Positions 33,601 through 40,813 of a stretch of 64,000 nt of DNA are shown piece by piece. Each line of letters begins with the position of its first letter. The first letter of the stretch is position 1. A program made the position numbers and the translations under genes. The notes beneath the pieces are model-generated. The model searched no databases and was not told where the DNA came from. It saw nothing but the letters and a program-made list of their open reading frames with translations. Source of the stretch: JACXVD01 sp020446665 (GTDB taxonomy: Bacteria; Pseudomonadota; Alphaproteobacteria; Sphingomonadales; Sphingomonadaceae); the NCBI GenBank assembly GCA_041396905.1, contig JAWKXQ010000010.1:32636-96635 (forward strand). Reading direction: 5' to 3'.

Positions 33601-33873
33601 ATGGACGAGATGAACCTGCTGCTGTCCTATGCGGACCGCATGTTGTGGACCACCGCGCTGCTGGCCGCGCCGATCCTGCTTTCCAGCCTGGCTGTGGGGC
33701 TGGTGGTGGGGCTGGTGCAGGCGGCAACTTCAGTGAACGAACAGACGCTCACCTTCGTGCCCAAGCTGGCGGCAATTGCGCTGGTGCTGGTGTTGATGGG
33801 GGCGAGCATGATGGCGCTGCTGACCGATTTCCTGCAACAGGTCTTCGCGCAGATCGCCACGATCCATCATTGA
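33601..33873 (+). CDS. fliQ: Flagellar biosynthetic protein FliQ
   Basis: 90 aa, two membrane helices (LLAAPILLSSLAVGLVVGLV and AIALVLVLMGASMMALLTDF) linked by QAATSVNEQTLTFVPKLAAI, the FliQ signature. The ATG at 33601 has GGGAGA upstream. Part of the FliPQR export gate. fliR begins 6 nt later. Confidence 0.95.
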   Translation: MDEMNLLLSYADRMLWTTALLAAPILLSSLAVGLVVGLVQAATSVNEQTLTFVPKLAAIALVLVLMGASMMALLTDFLQQVFAQIATIHH

Positions 33874-33879
33874 TCTGGC

Positions 33880-34662
33880 ATGATCGGCCTCGATTTCGGT
33901 TTTGGCGCGCTGGAGGCGGATTTCTGGCGGGTGGCCTTCCTGATGCTGCGGATCGGCGCGGCGCTGATGGCGGCACCTTTCTTTGGCGCGGCGAATATAC
34001 CGGTGCTGGCGCGTATCTGCCTCACCGGGGCGCTGGCGATCTTCATCGCCGCATGGCTGCCGGTGGAGGTGCCGCAGGCGCTGTTTTCGCTCGATGGCTT
34101 GCTGGCGGCCGCGGGCGAAGTGCTGATCGGGCTGACGCTGGGCTTTGTGCTGCTGCTGGCCTTTGCCGCGCCCACGGCGGCAGCCGAAGTGATTGGCGGC
34201 GGGATGGGGATGAGCATGGCGATGACCAGCGACCCTGCCAGCGGCGCGCAGATCAGCGCTTTCGGCCAGTATTTCGCGATTGTCCTGACGCTGATCTTCC
34301 TTAGCCTGGGCGGGCATCTGCATTTCATCGCTTTGCTGACGGAAAGCTATCGCAGCTTCCCGCCGGGCGAGACCTGGCTGGGGGCCGAGCGGCTGGCGCT
34401 GGTGCCGGGCTTTGCCGCGACCATGTTTGAAACGGCGGTGCGGATTGCGCTGCCGGTCACGCTGGTGCTGCTGCTGGTGCAGATCGTCACCGGCGTGCTC
34501 AGCCGTTCGGCCCCCTCGCTCAATCTGTTCGCATTGGGCCTGCCCGCCGGGGTGCTGGCCGGGCTGGCCGCGCTGATTATCGCGGCGCCGATCATCTATG
34601 ACCAGCTGACCGGCATTGTGGAGCTATCGCTGGCGCAGGCGGAGAAGGTGATCGCGCGATGA
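33880..34662 (+). CDS. fliR: Flagellar biosynthetic protein FliR
   Basis: 260 aa, about six membrane helices, with AFLMLRIGAALMAAPFFGAA at the N-terminus and GEVLIGLTLGFVLLLAFAAP, GMGMSMAMTSDPASGAQISA in the body. Third subunit of the export gate. Overlaps flhB by 4 nt. Confidence 0.95.
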   Translation: MIGLDFGFGALEADFWRVAFLMLRIGAALMAAPFFGAANIPVLARICLTGALAIFIAAWLPVEVPQALFSLDGLLAAAGEVLIGLTLGFVLLLAFAAPTAAAEVIGGGMGMSMAMTSDPASGAQISAFGQYFAIVLTLIFLSLGGHLHFIALLTESYRSFPPGETWLGAERLALVPGFAATMFETAVRIALPVTLVLLLVQIVTGVLSRSAPSLNLFALGLPAGVLAGLAALIIAAPIIYDQLTGIVELSLAQAEKVIAR

Positions 34663-35783
34663 GTGACGCCAGCGAGAAACCTTTTGATCCAACCCCCAAG
34701 CGGCTGCGGGAGGCCGCGAAGAAGGGGGATGTGCTGCGCTCGAAAGAGCTGGCGACAGCGGCGGTGATGCTGGTGGGCGCGAGCTGGCTGGTGCTGGCGG
34801 GGCCGTGGCTGCTGGCGGATCTGGCCGAACTGGCCCGCGCCGGTTTTCGCTTTGACCGGGGAGAGCTGGAAAGCTTCCAGCCCGGCACAATCATGCGCAC
34901 AGCCCTGATGACTTTGCTGCCGCCGATCTTCCTGCTCGCCATCCCGGTGCTGATCGCTGCGCTGGTGGCGCAACTGGGCATTGGCGAGGGGCGCTGGGTA
35001 GGCGGCAATATCGCCTTCAAGGGTTCGCGCATCAATCCGCTGTCCGGCCTGAAGCGCATGTTCGGCCCCAACGGGCTGATCGAATTGGGCAAGGGGCTGG
35101 CCAAGATCACCTTGCTGGGGAGCATTGCGTGGTTCTGGGGTATGGGCTGGGTGGAAACCATAGCCGGGCTGGGCCGCGGAAGCCTGTCCGCGCAGCTGAC
35201 CGCAGGCTGGGGTGCGGTGACATCCTTGCTGTTCGCGCTGTCGGGCGGGCTGGTCATCATCGCGCTGGTCGATGTGCCGACCCAGTGGAGCCGCCGCCAG
35301 AAGCGGCTCAAGATGAGCCATCAGGAACTGAAAGACGAAGCCAAGGAAGCCGAAGGTTCGCCCGAAGCGAAACAGGCGCGCAAGCAGCGCCAGCGCGACA
35401 TTGCGCGTGGGGCCGTGACCGGGGCGATGCGGCAGGCGCAATTCCTCGTCACCAACCCGACCCATTTTGCGATTGCAATGACCTATGACCCGGCCCGTGC
35501 ATCGGCCCCCATCGTGCTGGCCAAGGGGCGCGGGGAGAAAGCGCTGGCCATGCGCGAACTGGCGGGTGAGTTTGGCCTGCCGGTGCTGGAATATCCGCAG
35601 CTGGCGCGTTCGATCTATTACACCACGCGCGAAAACCAGACGATCCGCGAGGAGCTCTATGCCGCCGTGGCCGCCGTGGTGGCTTTCGTGCTGTCGCTCA
35701 AGCGCGGGGAAAGCCCGCCTCTGCCGGACATTTCCGTGCCGCTGGAGCTGCGCTACGATACGGAAGGCCGCCGCGAGGGGTGA
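34659..35783 (+). CDS. flhB: Flagellar export switch protein FlhB
   Basis: 374 aa. N-terminal KPFDPTPKRLREAAKKGDVL then RSKELATA, four membrane helices, and a cytoplasmic domain with the self-cleaving NPTH motif (N266-P267-T268-H269, in FLVTNPTHFAIAMTYDP). Cleavage switches export specificity from rod/hook to filament in response to FliK. Last gene of the long fliE-to-flhB run before a palindromic repeat. Confidence 0.97.
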   Translation: MSDASEKPFDPTPKRLREAAKKGDVLRSKELATAAVMLVGASWLVLAGPWLLADLAELARAGFRFDRGELESFQPGTIMRTALMTLLPPIFLLAIPVLIAALVAQLGIGEGRWVGGNIAFKGSRINPLSGLKRMFGPNGLIELGKGLAKITLLGSIAWFWGMGWVETIAGLGRGSLSAQLTAGWGAVTSLLFALSGGLVIIALVDVPTQWSRRQKRLKMSHQELKDEAKEAEGSPEAKQARKQRQRDIARGAVTGAMRQAQFLVTNPTHFAIAMTYDPARASAPIVLAKGRGEKALAMRELAGEFGLPVLEYPQLARSIYYTTRENQTIREELYAAVAAVVAFVLSLKRGESPPLPDISVPLELRYDTEGRREG

Positions 35784-35799
35784 GCTCCCCATCGGCATC

Positions 35800-35893
35800 G
35801 TCATTGCGAGGAGCGAAGCGACGCGGCAATCCAGCGCGGTGTGCGCTCCGCTCTGGATTGCTTCCCCCGGCCAGTGGCCGGGCTCGCAATGAC
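35800..35893. repeat. Palindromic intergenic repeat with 11-bp perfect ends
   Basis: GTCATTGCGAG (35800-35810) and CTCGCAATGAC (35883-35893) are perfect inverse copies. A nested pair GCAATCCAG (35825-35833) and CTGGATTGC (35852-35860) is also perfect. The whole lies between flhB and fliD and could form a cruciform or a transcript hairpin. The motif resembles small palindromic repeats known from many bacterial genomes; it has no coding potential. Downstream, TGGGACGGCTTTTGAA (about 35901) resembles a sigma-54 site for fliD but lacks the -12 GC. Confidence 0.7.
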
Positions 35894-35964
35894 GAAAGGA
35901 TGGGACGGCTTTTGAAAAAATGTCCGGGGCTTAACCGAGCAGCCCCCCCGCCGTTCTTCCCCCC

Positions 35965-37404
35965 ATGGAAAGCTCATCTCTCGTTACACAACTGGGCGCC
36001 GGCAGCGGCATCAATATGGCCGAACTGGCGACCAACCTTGCCACCGCGCAATTCGATTTGCGTAACCAGCGTCTGGCGCAGCGCAGCGATACGCTGGAAC
36101 GGCAGATCAGTACGGCATCAGAGTTGAAGAACATGCTCTCGCAGCTTGCCAGTGCACTGGGGGACCGGGTGCGCAATGGCGATCTGTCCGCGCAGCCCAG
36201 CCTTGCCAACAGCTTTGTCGCCAATGCCAGCGTGCCACCGGGCACCAGCGGCAGCGGGACCTACAGCCTCGAAGTCTCGGCACTGGCCAGCGCGCAGACG
36301 CTTGCCAGCCCGGCCTTTGCCAATGCGGGCGACACGGTCGGGGCGGGCCAGCTGGTGCTGCGTTTCGGCGCGACCAGCGGAACCAGCTTTACCGCAGATG
36401 CGGGCCGCGATCCGGTTGCCATCGATATTGCCAGCGGGTCCTCGCTCACCGACATTGCCGCGGCGATCAACGCCAAGGGCGCGGGCGTCGAAGCCTATGT
36501 TGCGCAGACCACCAGCGGCGCGCAATTGGTGCTGAAGGGGCAGGAGGGCGCGGCCAATGGCTTTATCCTCGAAGCCACGGAGACTGTGGGCGAAGAAGGT
36601 CTGGCTGCGCTGGCATGGGACCCGTCAACGCCAAACCTGCTGAACCCCTCCGCCAGCGATCCGGCGCGGTTGAAGGCGCAATCGGGCGATGCGGCCTTCG
36701 AGCTTGATGGCCTGTCCATGACCAGCAGCAGCAATGATACAGGCGAGATTGCACCGGGGCTGTCGCTGGAACTGAAAGCGACCAATATCGGCGCGCCGAC
36801 CACGATCAGCTTTTCCGATCCTGCAGACAGTATTTCGGAGGCGATGCAGGATCTGGTTACTGCGCTCAACGAAGTGGCGGGGCAGCTGAAGGCTGCCACC
36901 GATCCGCTGACGGGTGATCTGTCACGCGATAGCGGTGCGCGCGCCTTGCGCCGGGATTTTTCCGGGCTGGCGGGCGAAATCATCATGCCCAATGCGCCGG
37001 AAACCGGCGTGCGCAGCCTGTCTGATCTGGGGCTTGCGACGGAACGCGACGGGACTTTCCGGCTGGATGGGGAACGTTTGCAGGCCACGCTGGCGCGCGA
37101 TCCGGACGGGGCCGCCGCCATGTTCACCAGCGGGCTATACGGCGTCTATGCGACGGTGGACCGGATTTCCCGCGCAGCATCCAGCACCGGCGATCCCGGA
37201 TCGCTGGCAGGATCACTGGCACGCTATGAACGGCTCGCGCGTGAGACCAGCGAGGATACGACCGAGCTGGCGGAAAAGCAGGAAGCCTTGCGCGCGCAAT
37301 TGCTCACCCGTTTCAGCCGGGCGGATATCCGCATCGGGGCCGCGCAAGCGACGCTTTCCTTCCTGCAGCAACAGATTGACGCCTGGAACGGGAGCAGAGG
37401 CTGA
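35965..37404 (+). CDS. fliD: Flagellar filament cap protein FliD
   Basis: 479 aa. N-terminal GAGSGINMAELATNLATAQF and the C-terminal RFSRADIRIGAAQATLSFLQ then QQIDAWNGSRG match the FliD cap protein; the middle has GTYSLEVSALASAQTLAS. It folds flagellin monomers at the filament tip. Translationally coupled to fliS (TGATG). FliD and FliS are not part of the Caulobacter-type flagellum. Confidence 0.93.
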   Translation: MESSSLVTQLGAGSGINMAELATNLATAQFDLRNQRLAQRSDTLERQISTASELKNMLSQLASALGDRVRNGDLSAQPSLANSFVANASVPPGTSGSGTYSLEVSALASAQTLASPAFANAGDTVGAGQLVLRFGATSGTSFTADAGRDPVAIDIASGSSLTDIAAAINAKGAGVEAYVAQTTSGAQLVLKGQEGAANGFILEATETVGEEGLAALAWDPSTPNLLNPSASDPARLKAQSGDAAFELDGLSMTSSSNDTGEIAPGLSLELKATNIGAPTTISFSDPADSISEAMQDLVTALNEVAGQLKAATDPLTGDLSRDSGARALRRDFSGLAGEIIMPNAPETGVRSLSDLGLATERDGTFRLDGERLQATLARDPDGAAAMFTSGLYGVYATVDRISRAASSTGDPGSLAGSLARYERLARETSEDTTELAEKQEALRAQLLTRFSRADIRIGAAQATLSFLQQQIDAWNGSRG

Positions 37405-37787
37405 TGCTGGCCTATAGCGATCCGGGCGAAGCCTATCGCCGCAGCGAAGTGGATGCGCGCATTCGTAGTGCCCGGCCGGAACAGCTGGTCATCATGTGCT
37501 GCGAGCAGGTGGCACTAGGCATTGGCAGCGCGATTGCCGCTGAACTGCGCGGGGACAGGACCGCGCGGAGCAAGGGGCTGACCCGTGCGTTATCGGCGCT
37601 GACCGCGCTGGAAATGGGGGTGGATCGCAATCAGCCGCTCGCCGATGTGCTGACCAATATGTATGCCAATGCCAAGCGCGCGATCCTCGACAATGTCGTG
37701 CATTTTGAACGGGCGACGCTGGATCAGGTGCGTAGCGATTTCGATGAATTGTCGCAGGTTTTTGCTTCGCTGAAAGATAGTGCTTAA
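37404..37787 (+). CDS. fliS: Flagellin export chaperone FliS
   Basis: 127 aa, helical. YRRSEVDARIRSARPEQLVI near the N-terminus and LTRALSALTALEMGVDRNQP then LADVLTNMYANAKRAIL match FliS, the cytoplasmic chaperone for flagellin. Last flagellar gene; its stop codon overlaps the stop of the convergent flavoprotein gene, so there is no room for a terminator. Confidence 0.88.
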   Translation: MLAYSDPGEAYRRSEVDARIRSARPEQLVIMCCEQVALGIGSAIAAELRGDRTARSKGLTRALSALTALEMGVDRNQPLADVLTNMYANAKRAILDNVVHFERATLDQVRSDFDELSQVFASLKDSA

Positions 37788-38956
37788 AGCGCCTGTCCGG
37801 CCGCATGGGCGCTGGCCCAGGCCCATTGGAAATTATACCCGCCGAGCCAGCCGGTCACATCCACCGCTTCACCAATCGCAAACAGGCCGGGAAGCTTCTT
37901 CGCTTCCATCGTCTGCGAGGACAATTCGGCAGTGCTGATCCCGCCAGCGGTCACTTCCGCCTTGGCGAAGCCTTCGCTGCCATTGGGGTGGAAGGCCCAG
38001 CGGCGCAATTGCTCCTCTGCGCGGCGCAGCGCCTTGTCGGGCGCATTGCCGAGCTCGACTCCCAGCCCCAGCCGTTCCGCCAGCGTGGCAGCCAGCCGCT
38101 CCGGCAGATGGTCGCGCAGCAGTGATTTCAGCGTGGCGCGCGGATTGTCCCGCTTGGCTTGCAGCAGCCAGTCGCGCGGCATGTGGGGAAGGAAATTGAT
38201 CAGCACTGGCTCGCCTGGTTTCCAGTAGCTGGAGACTTGCAGGATCGCGGGGCCGGACAGGCCGCGATGGGTGAACAGGGCCGCTTCGTGGAAGGTCACT
38301 TTGCCCGCGGTCGCATCCACCGGGGCGGACACACCAGACAGTTCGCGGAACAGCACGTCATCTCCGCCCAGCGTAAGCGGGACAAGGGCAGGGCGCGGCT
38401 CGACAACCTTCAGGCCAAACTGGCGCGCCAGCCGATAGGCGAAATCGCTCGCACCCATTTTGGGGATGGAAGGCCCGCCGGTCGCGATCACCAGTTGCGG
38501 CGCGTGGGCACTGCCCTGCTGCGTGGTGACAGTAAAATTGCTGCCGTCATGCGTGACCTTGGCCACTTCCTGCCCGCAGCGCAGTTCCACTCCGCCCGCT
38601 GCGCATTCTTCCAGCAGCATGTCGACGATCTGCCGCGCAGAGCCATCGCAGAACAGCTGGCCGAGCGTCTTGTCATGCCAGGCAATGCCATGCTTTTCGA
38701 CCAGATCGAGGAAGTGGCGCGGTGTATAGCGCGCCAGCGCTGACTTGGCGAAATGTGGATTGGCAGACAAATAATTGCCCGGCCCCGCGCCAATATTGGT
38801 GAAATTGCAGCGTCCACCGCCGGAGATCAGGATCTTCTTGCCCGGACTTTCCGCCCGTTCCAGCAGCAGCACTCGCCGCCCGCGCTGACCGGCGGTGGCC
38901 GCGCAAAACAGACCGGCGGCCCCTGCGCCCAGGATGATGGCGTCATATTCGCTCAT
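37784..38956 (-). CDS. NAD(P)/FAD-dependent oxidoreductase, HI0933/BaiN-like family
   Basis: 390 aa. N-terminal FAD-binding IILGAGAAGLFCAATAGQRG, then the family marker KKILISGGGRCNFTN, PQLVIATGGPSIPKMGASDF in the middle and the C-terminal FAD motif GLFAIGEAVDVTGWLGGYNF then QWAWASAHAAGQAL. The start at 38956 is chosen because it opens the dinucleotide fold (MSEYDAIILGAG); the longer frame is a shadow of the M50 gene. Third gene of a tight minus-strand run after the AI-2E-like and M50 genes. Substrate unknown for this common family. Confidence 0.9.
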   Translation of the reverse strand: MSEYDAIILGAGAAGLFCAATAGQRGRRVLLLERAESPGKKILISGGGRCNFTNIGAGPGNYLSANPHFAKSALARYTPRHFLDLVEKHGIAWHDKTLGQLFCDGSARQIVDMLLEECAAGGVELRCGQEVAKVTHDGSNFTVTTQQGSAHAPQLVIATGGPSIPKMGASDFAYRLARQFGLKVVEPRPALVPLTLGGDDVLFRELSGVSAPVDATAGKVTFHEAALFTHRGLSGPAILQVSSYWKPGEPVLINFLPHMPRDWLLQAKRDNPRATLKSLLRDHLPERLAATLAERLGLGVELGNAPDKALRRAEEQLRRWAFHPNGSEGFAKAEVTAGGISTAELSSQTMEAKKLPGLFAIGEAVDVTGWLGGYNFQWAWASAHAAGQAL

Positions 38957-39693
38957 GCCCAGCCCTGTGCTCTGCCGTCTTCCACCAGCGCATATTTCAG
39001 GCTGGCCCCCACCATCAGGCCGGACAGGGCGATGATGACTATGGCCCACACCCAATGCGGCAGGAACAGCGCCTCTGCCATGGCGCCGGTGTCTGACAGC
39101 ATGGTCTGCCCGCCGATCATCGCATGGCTGCTGAACAGATAATCCCAGTCGCGGAACATGCTGAGCGCGCCCAGCACGCCAAGGAATTGCAGGCCAAACC
39201 GCTGCCATGCCGCCCCGCCCCGAAATGCGAGGGCGACCAGAGCGACGGCAATCAGCGGCAGCATTACCAGCCCCACCGCGCTGCGCACCCATATCAGGGT
39301 GGACAGCACCAGCGCTCCGGCCAGCAGCAACAGAGCCGGTTTCCAGTGACTATGTTTGCGGGTGGCAAGGATCAGCATGGCTCCGACCATACTCGGCCCG
39401 AGCGGCCCGCCCATGGCAACCAGTGCGCGCCCGATCCTGCCTGCATCATGGGGGGCATAGCTTTCCGCGATGCCCGATCCGCCGGGGTAGATCACCAGCC
39501 GTTCAAAGTCCCAGCCCAGCATCAGGGCCATCAGCCCATGGCCCATTTCGTGGAACCAGGTGGTGAGAATGGTGAAGGGATAGATCACGTAATTGCCCAG
39601 CGGGAATTGCGGGATCGATGTGGCCAGCACGCCCGCTATGATGAGCATTCCGACTTGTTGCTGCTGGCTTTGGGGTGTGATTTTCGGGCTCAT
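38953..39693 (-). CDS. M50-family (M50B-like) membrane metalloprotease
   Basis: 246 aa with six to seven hydrophobic segments. The zinc-ligand HExxH motif lies in the first third (TTWFHEMGHGLMALMLGWDF) inside or next to a membrane helix, as in site-2-protease relatives of the M50B type. A second ligand motif is less clear. Start ATG at 39693 overlaps the AI-2E-like gene by 4 nt and its stop overlaps the flavoprotein start by 4 nt, so the three are co-translated. Substrate unknown. Confidence 0.8.
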   Translation of the reverse strand: MSPKITPQSQQQQVGMLIIAGVLATSIPQFPLGNYVIYPFTILTTWFHEMGHGLMALMLGWDFERLVIYPGGSGIAESYAPHDAGRIGRALVAMGGPLGPSMVGAMLILATRKHSHWKPALLLLAGALVLSTLIWVRSAVGLVMLPLIAVALVALAFRGGAAWQRFGLQFLGVLGALSMFRDWDYLFSSHAMIGGQTMLSDTGAMAEALFLPHWVWAIVIIALSGLMVGASLKYALVEDGRAQGWA

Positions 39694-40778
39694 TCGCCAG
39701 CATCGGGCAGGGCGGTGTGAGTTTGGTGATGTTCCTGCAGGATGGACCATCCGGCCAGGAACAGCCCGGCCACCACCGGCCCCAGCACAATGCCTGACAG
39801 GCCCAGCGTCGCGATGCCGCCCAGCGTGGTGACCAGAATGATCCAGTCGGGAATGCCAGTATCGCGGCCGACCAATATCGGCCGCAGGACATTATCCGCC
39901 ATGCCGATCACCGCCACGCCGGAAATGATCACGACGACACCTTCCCAGATGGAACCAGTCGCCAGCAGCCAGACAGCCACCGGCACCCAGATAATCCCGG
40001 TCCCCACAGCGGGCAGCAGCGAGAATATCGCCATCAGCAACCCCAGCAGGACAACAGAGGGCATGCCAACGATCCAGAATGTCAGCGCGCCGAGAATGCC
40101 CTGGACAATACCGACCACCACCGATCCCTTGATCGTGGCGCGGACAATGCCCAGGAAACGCTCTGCCAGACGGTCAGCGATGTGGCGGTCCAGCGGCAGG
40201 CCGCGCAGCACGGCTTCGCCAATCTTCGTGCCGTCACGCAGGAGGAAATAGGTGACATAGAGACACACGCCAAAGGCCAGCACGAAGCCAAAGGCGCTGC
40301 CGCCAATCGCAACGGCCTGCTGGGCAATCAGCCCGGCGCTTTCTTTCAGGAAATCCTGCGCCTTTTGCTGCAGCATGGTGAGGTCGGTCAGGCCGGAACT
40401 GTTCAGCTCCGTCCGCAAGCGCGAGGGGAGGGCGGAATAGATTTCATCCACCCAGCCGGTCACGTCGAAATTCCCTTCGCGAAAGGCTTTCACCACCCCG
40501 GCGGCCTGTTCCACCACCACGCTGCCGACCAGAAAGGTCGGGATGATGACTGCGAAGAAGATCACCAGCAAAGTGGCGATGGCAGCCTGATTATCCTTAC
40601 CCGGACGGCGGGAAAGGAACCACTGGTACATCGGCTGAAACATGATCGCCGCCAGCATTGCCCAAAGCAGCGGCGAGAGGAATGGCGCGATGACCACCAG
40701 CAAAGCCAGCGTGACCAGCGCGAGGAACAGGACGAAACCGCCCTTTTCGATTCCCTCTTTTTCCTGTTCGGCGTCCAT
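39690..40778 (-). CDS. AI-2E transporter family (PerM-like) membrane protein
   Basis: 362 aa with about seven to eight membrane helices: VLFLALVTLALLVVIAPFLS near the N-terminus, and the conserved C-terminal block FSLLPAVGTGIIWVPVAVWL followed by DNVLRPILVGRDTGIPDWII. This family includes exporters of unrelated small molecules and Na+/H+ exchangers; the name AI-2E does not prove autoinducer transport. Located 35 nt downstream of gyrB on the same strand, so read-through from gyrB is possible. Confidence 0.88.
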   Translation of the reverse strand: MDAEQEKEGIEKGGFVLFLALVTLALLVVIAPFLSPLLWAMLAAIMFQPMYQWFLSRRPGKDNQAAIATLLVIFFAVIIPTFLVGSVVVEQAAGVVKAFREGNFDVTGWVDEIYSALPSRLRTELNSSGLTDLTMLQQKAQDFLKESAGLIAQQAVAIGGSAFGFVLAFGVCLYVTYFLLRDGTKIGEAVLRGLPLDRHIADRLAERFLGIVRATIKGSVVVGIVQGILGALTFWIVGMPSVVLLGLLMAIFSLLPAVGTGIIWVPVAVWLLATGSIWEGVVVIISGVAVIGMADNVLRPILVGRDTGIPDWIILVTTLGGIATLGLSGIVLGPVVAGLFLAGWSILQEHHQTHTALPDAGE

Positions 40779-40813
40779 GGGCAGTCAGTCTCCCTTGCGG
40801 CCGACGTTCTGGA

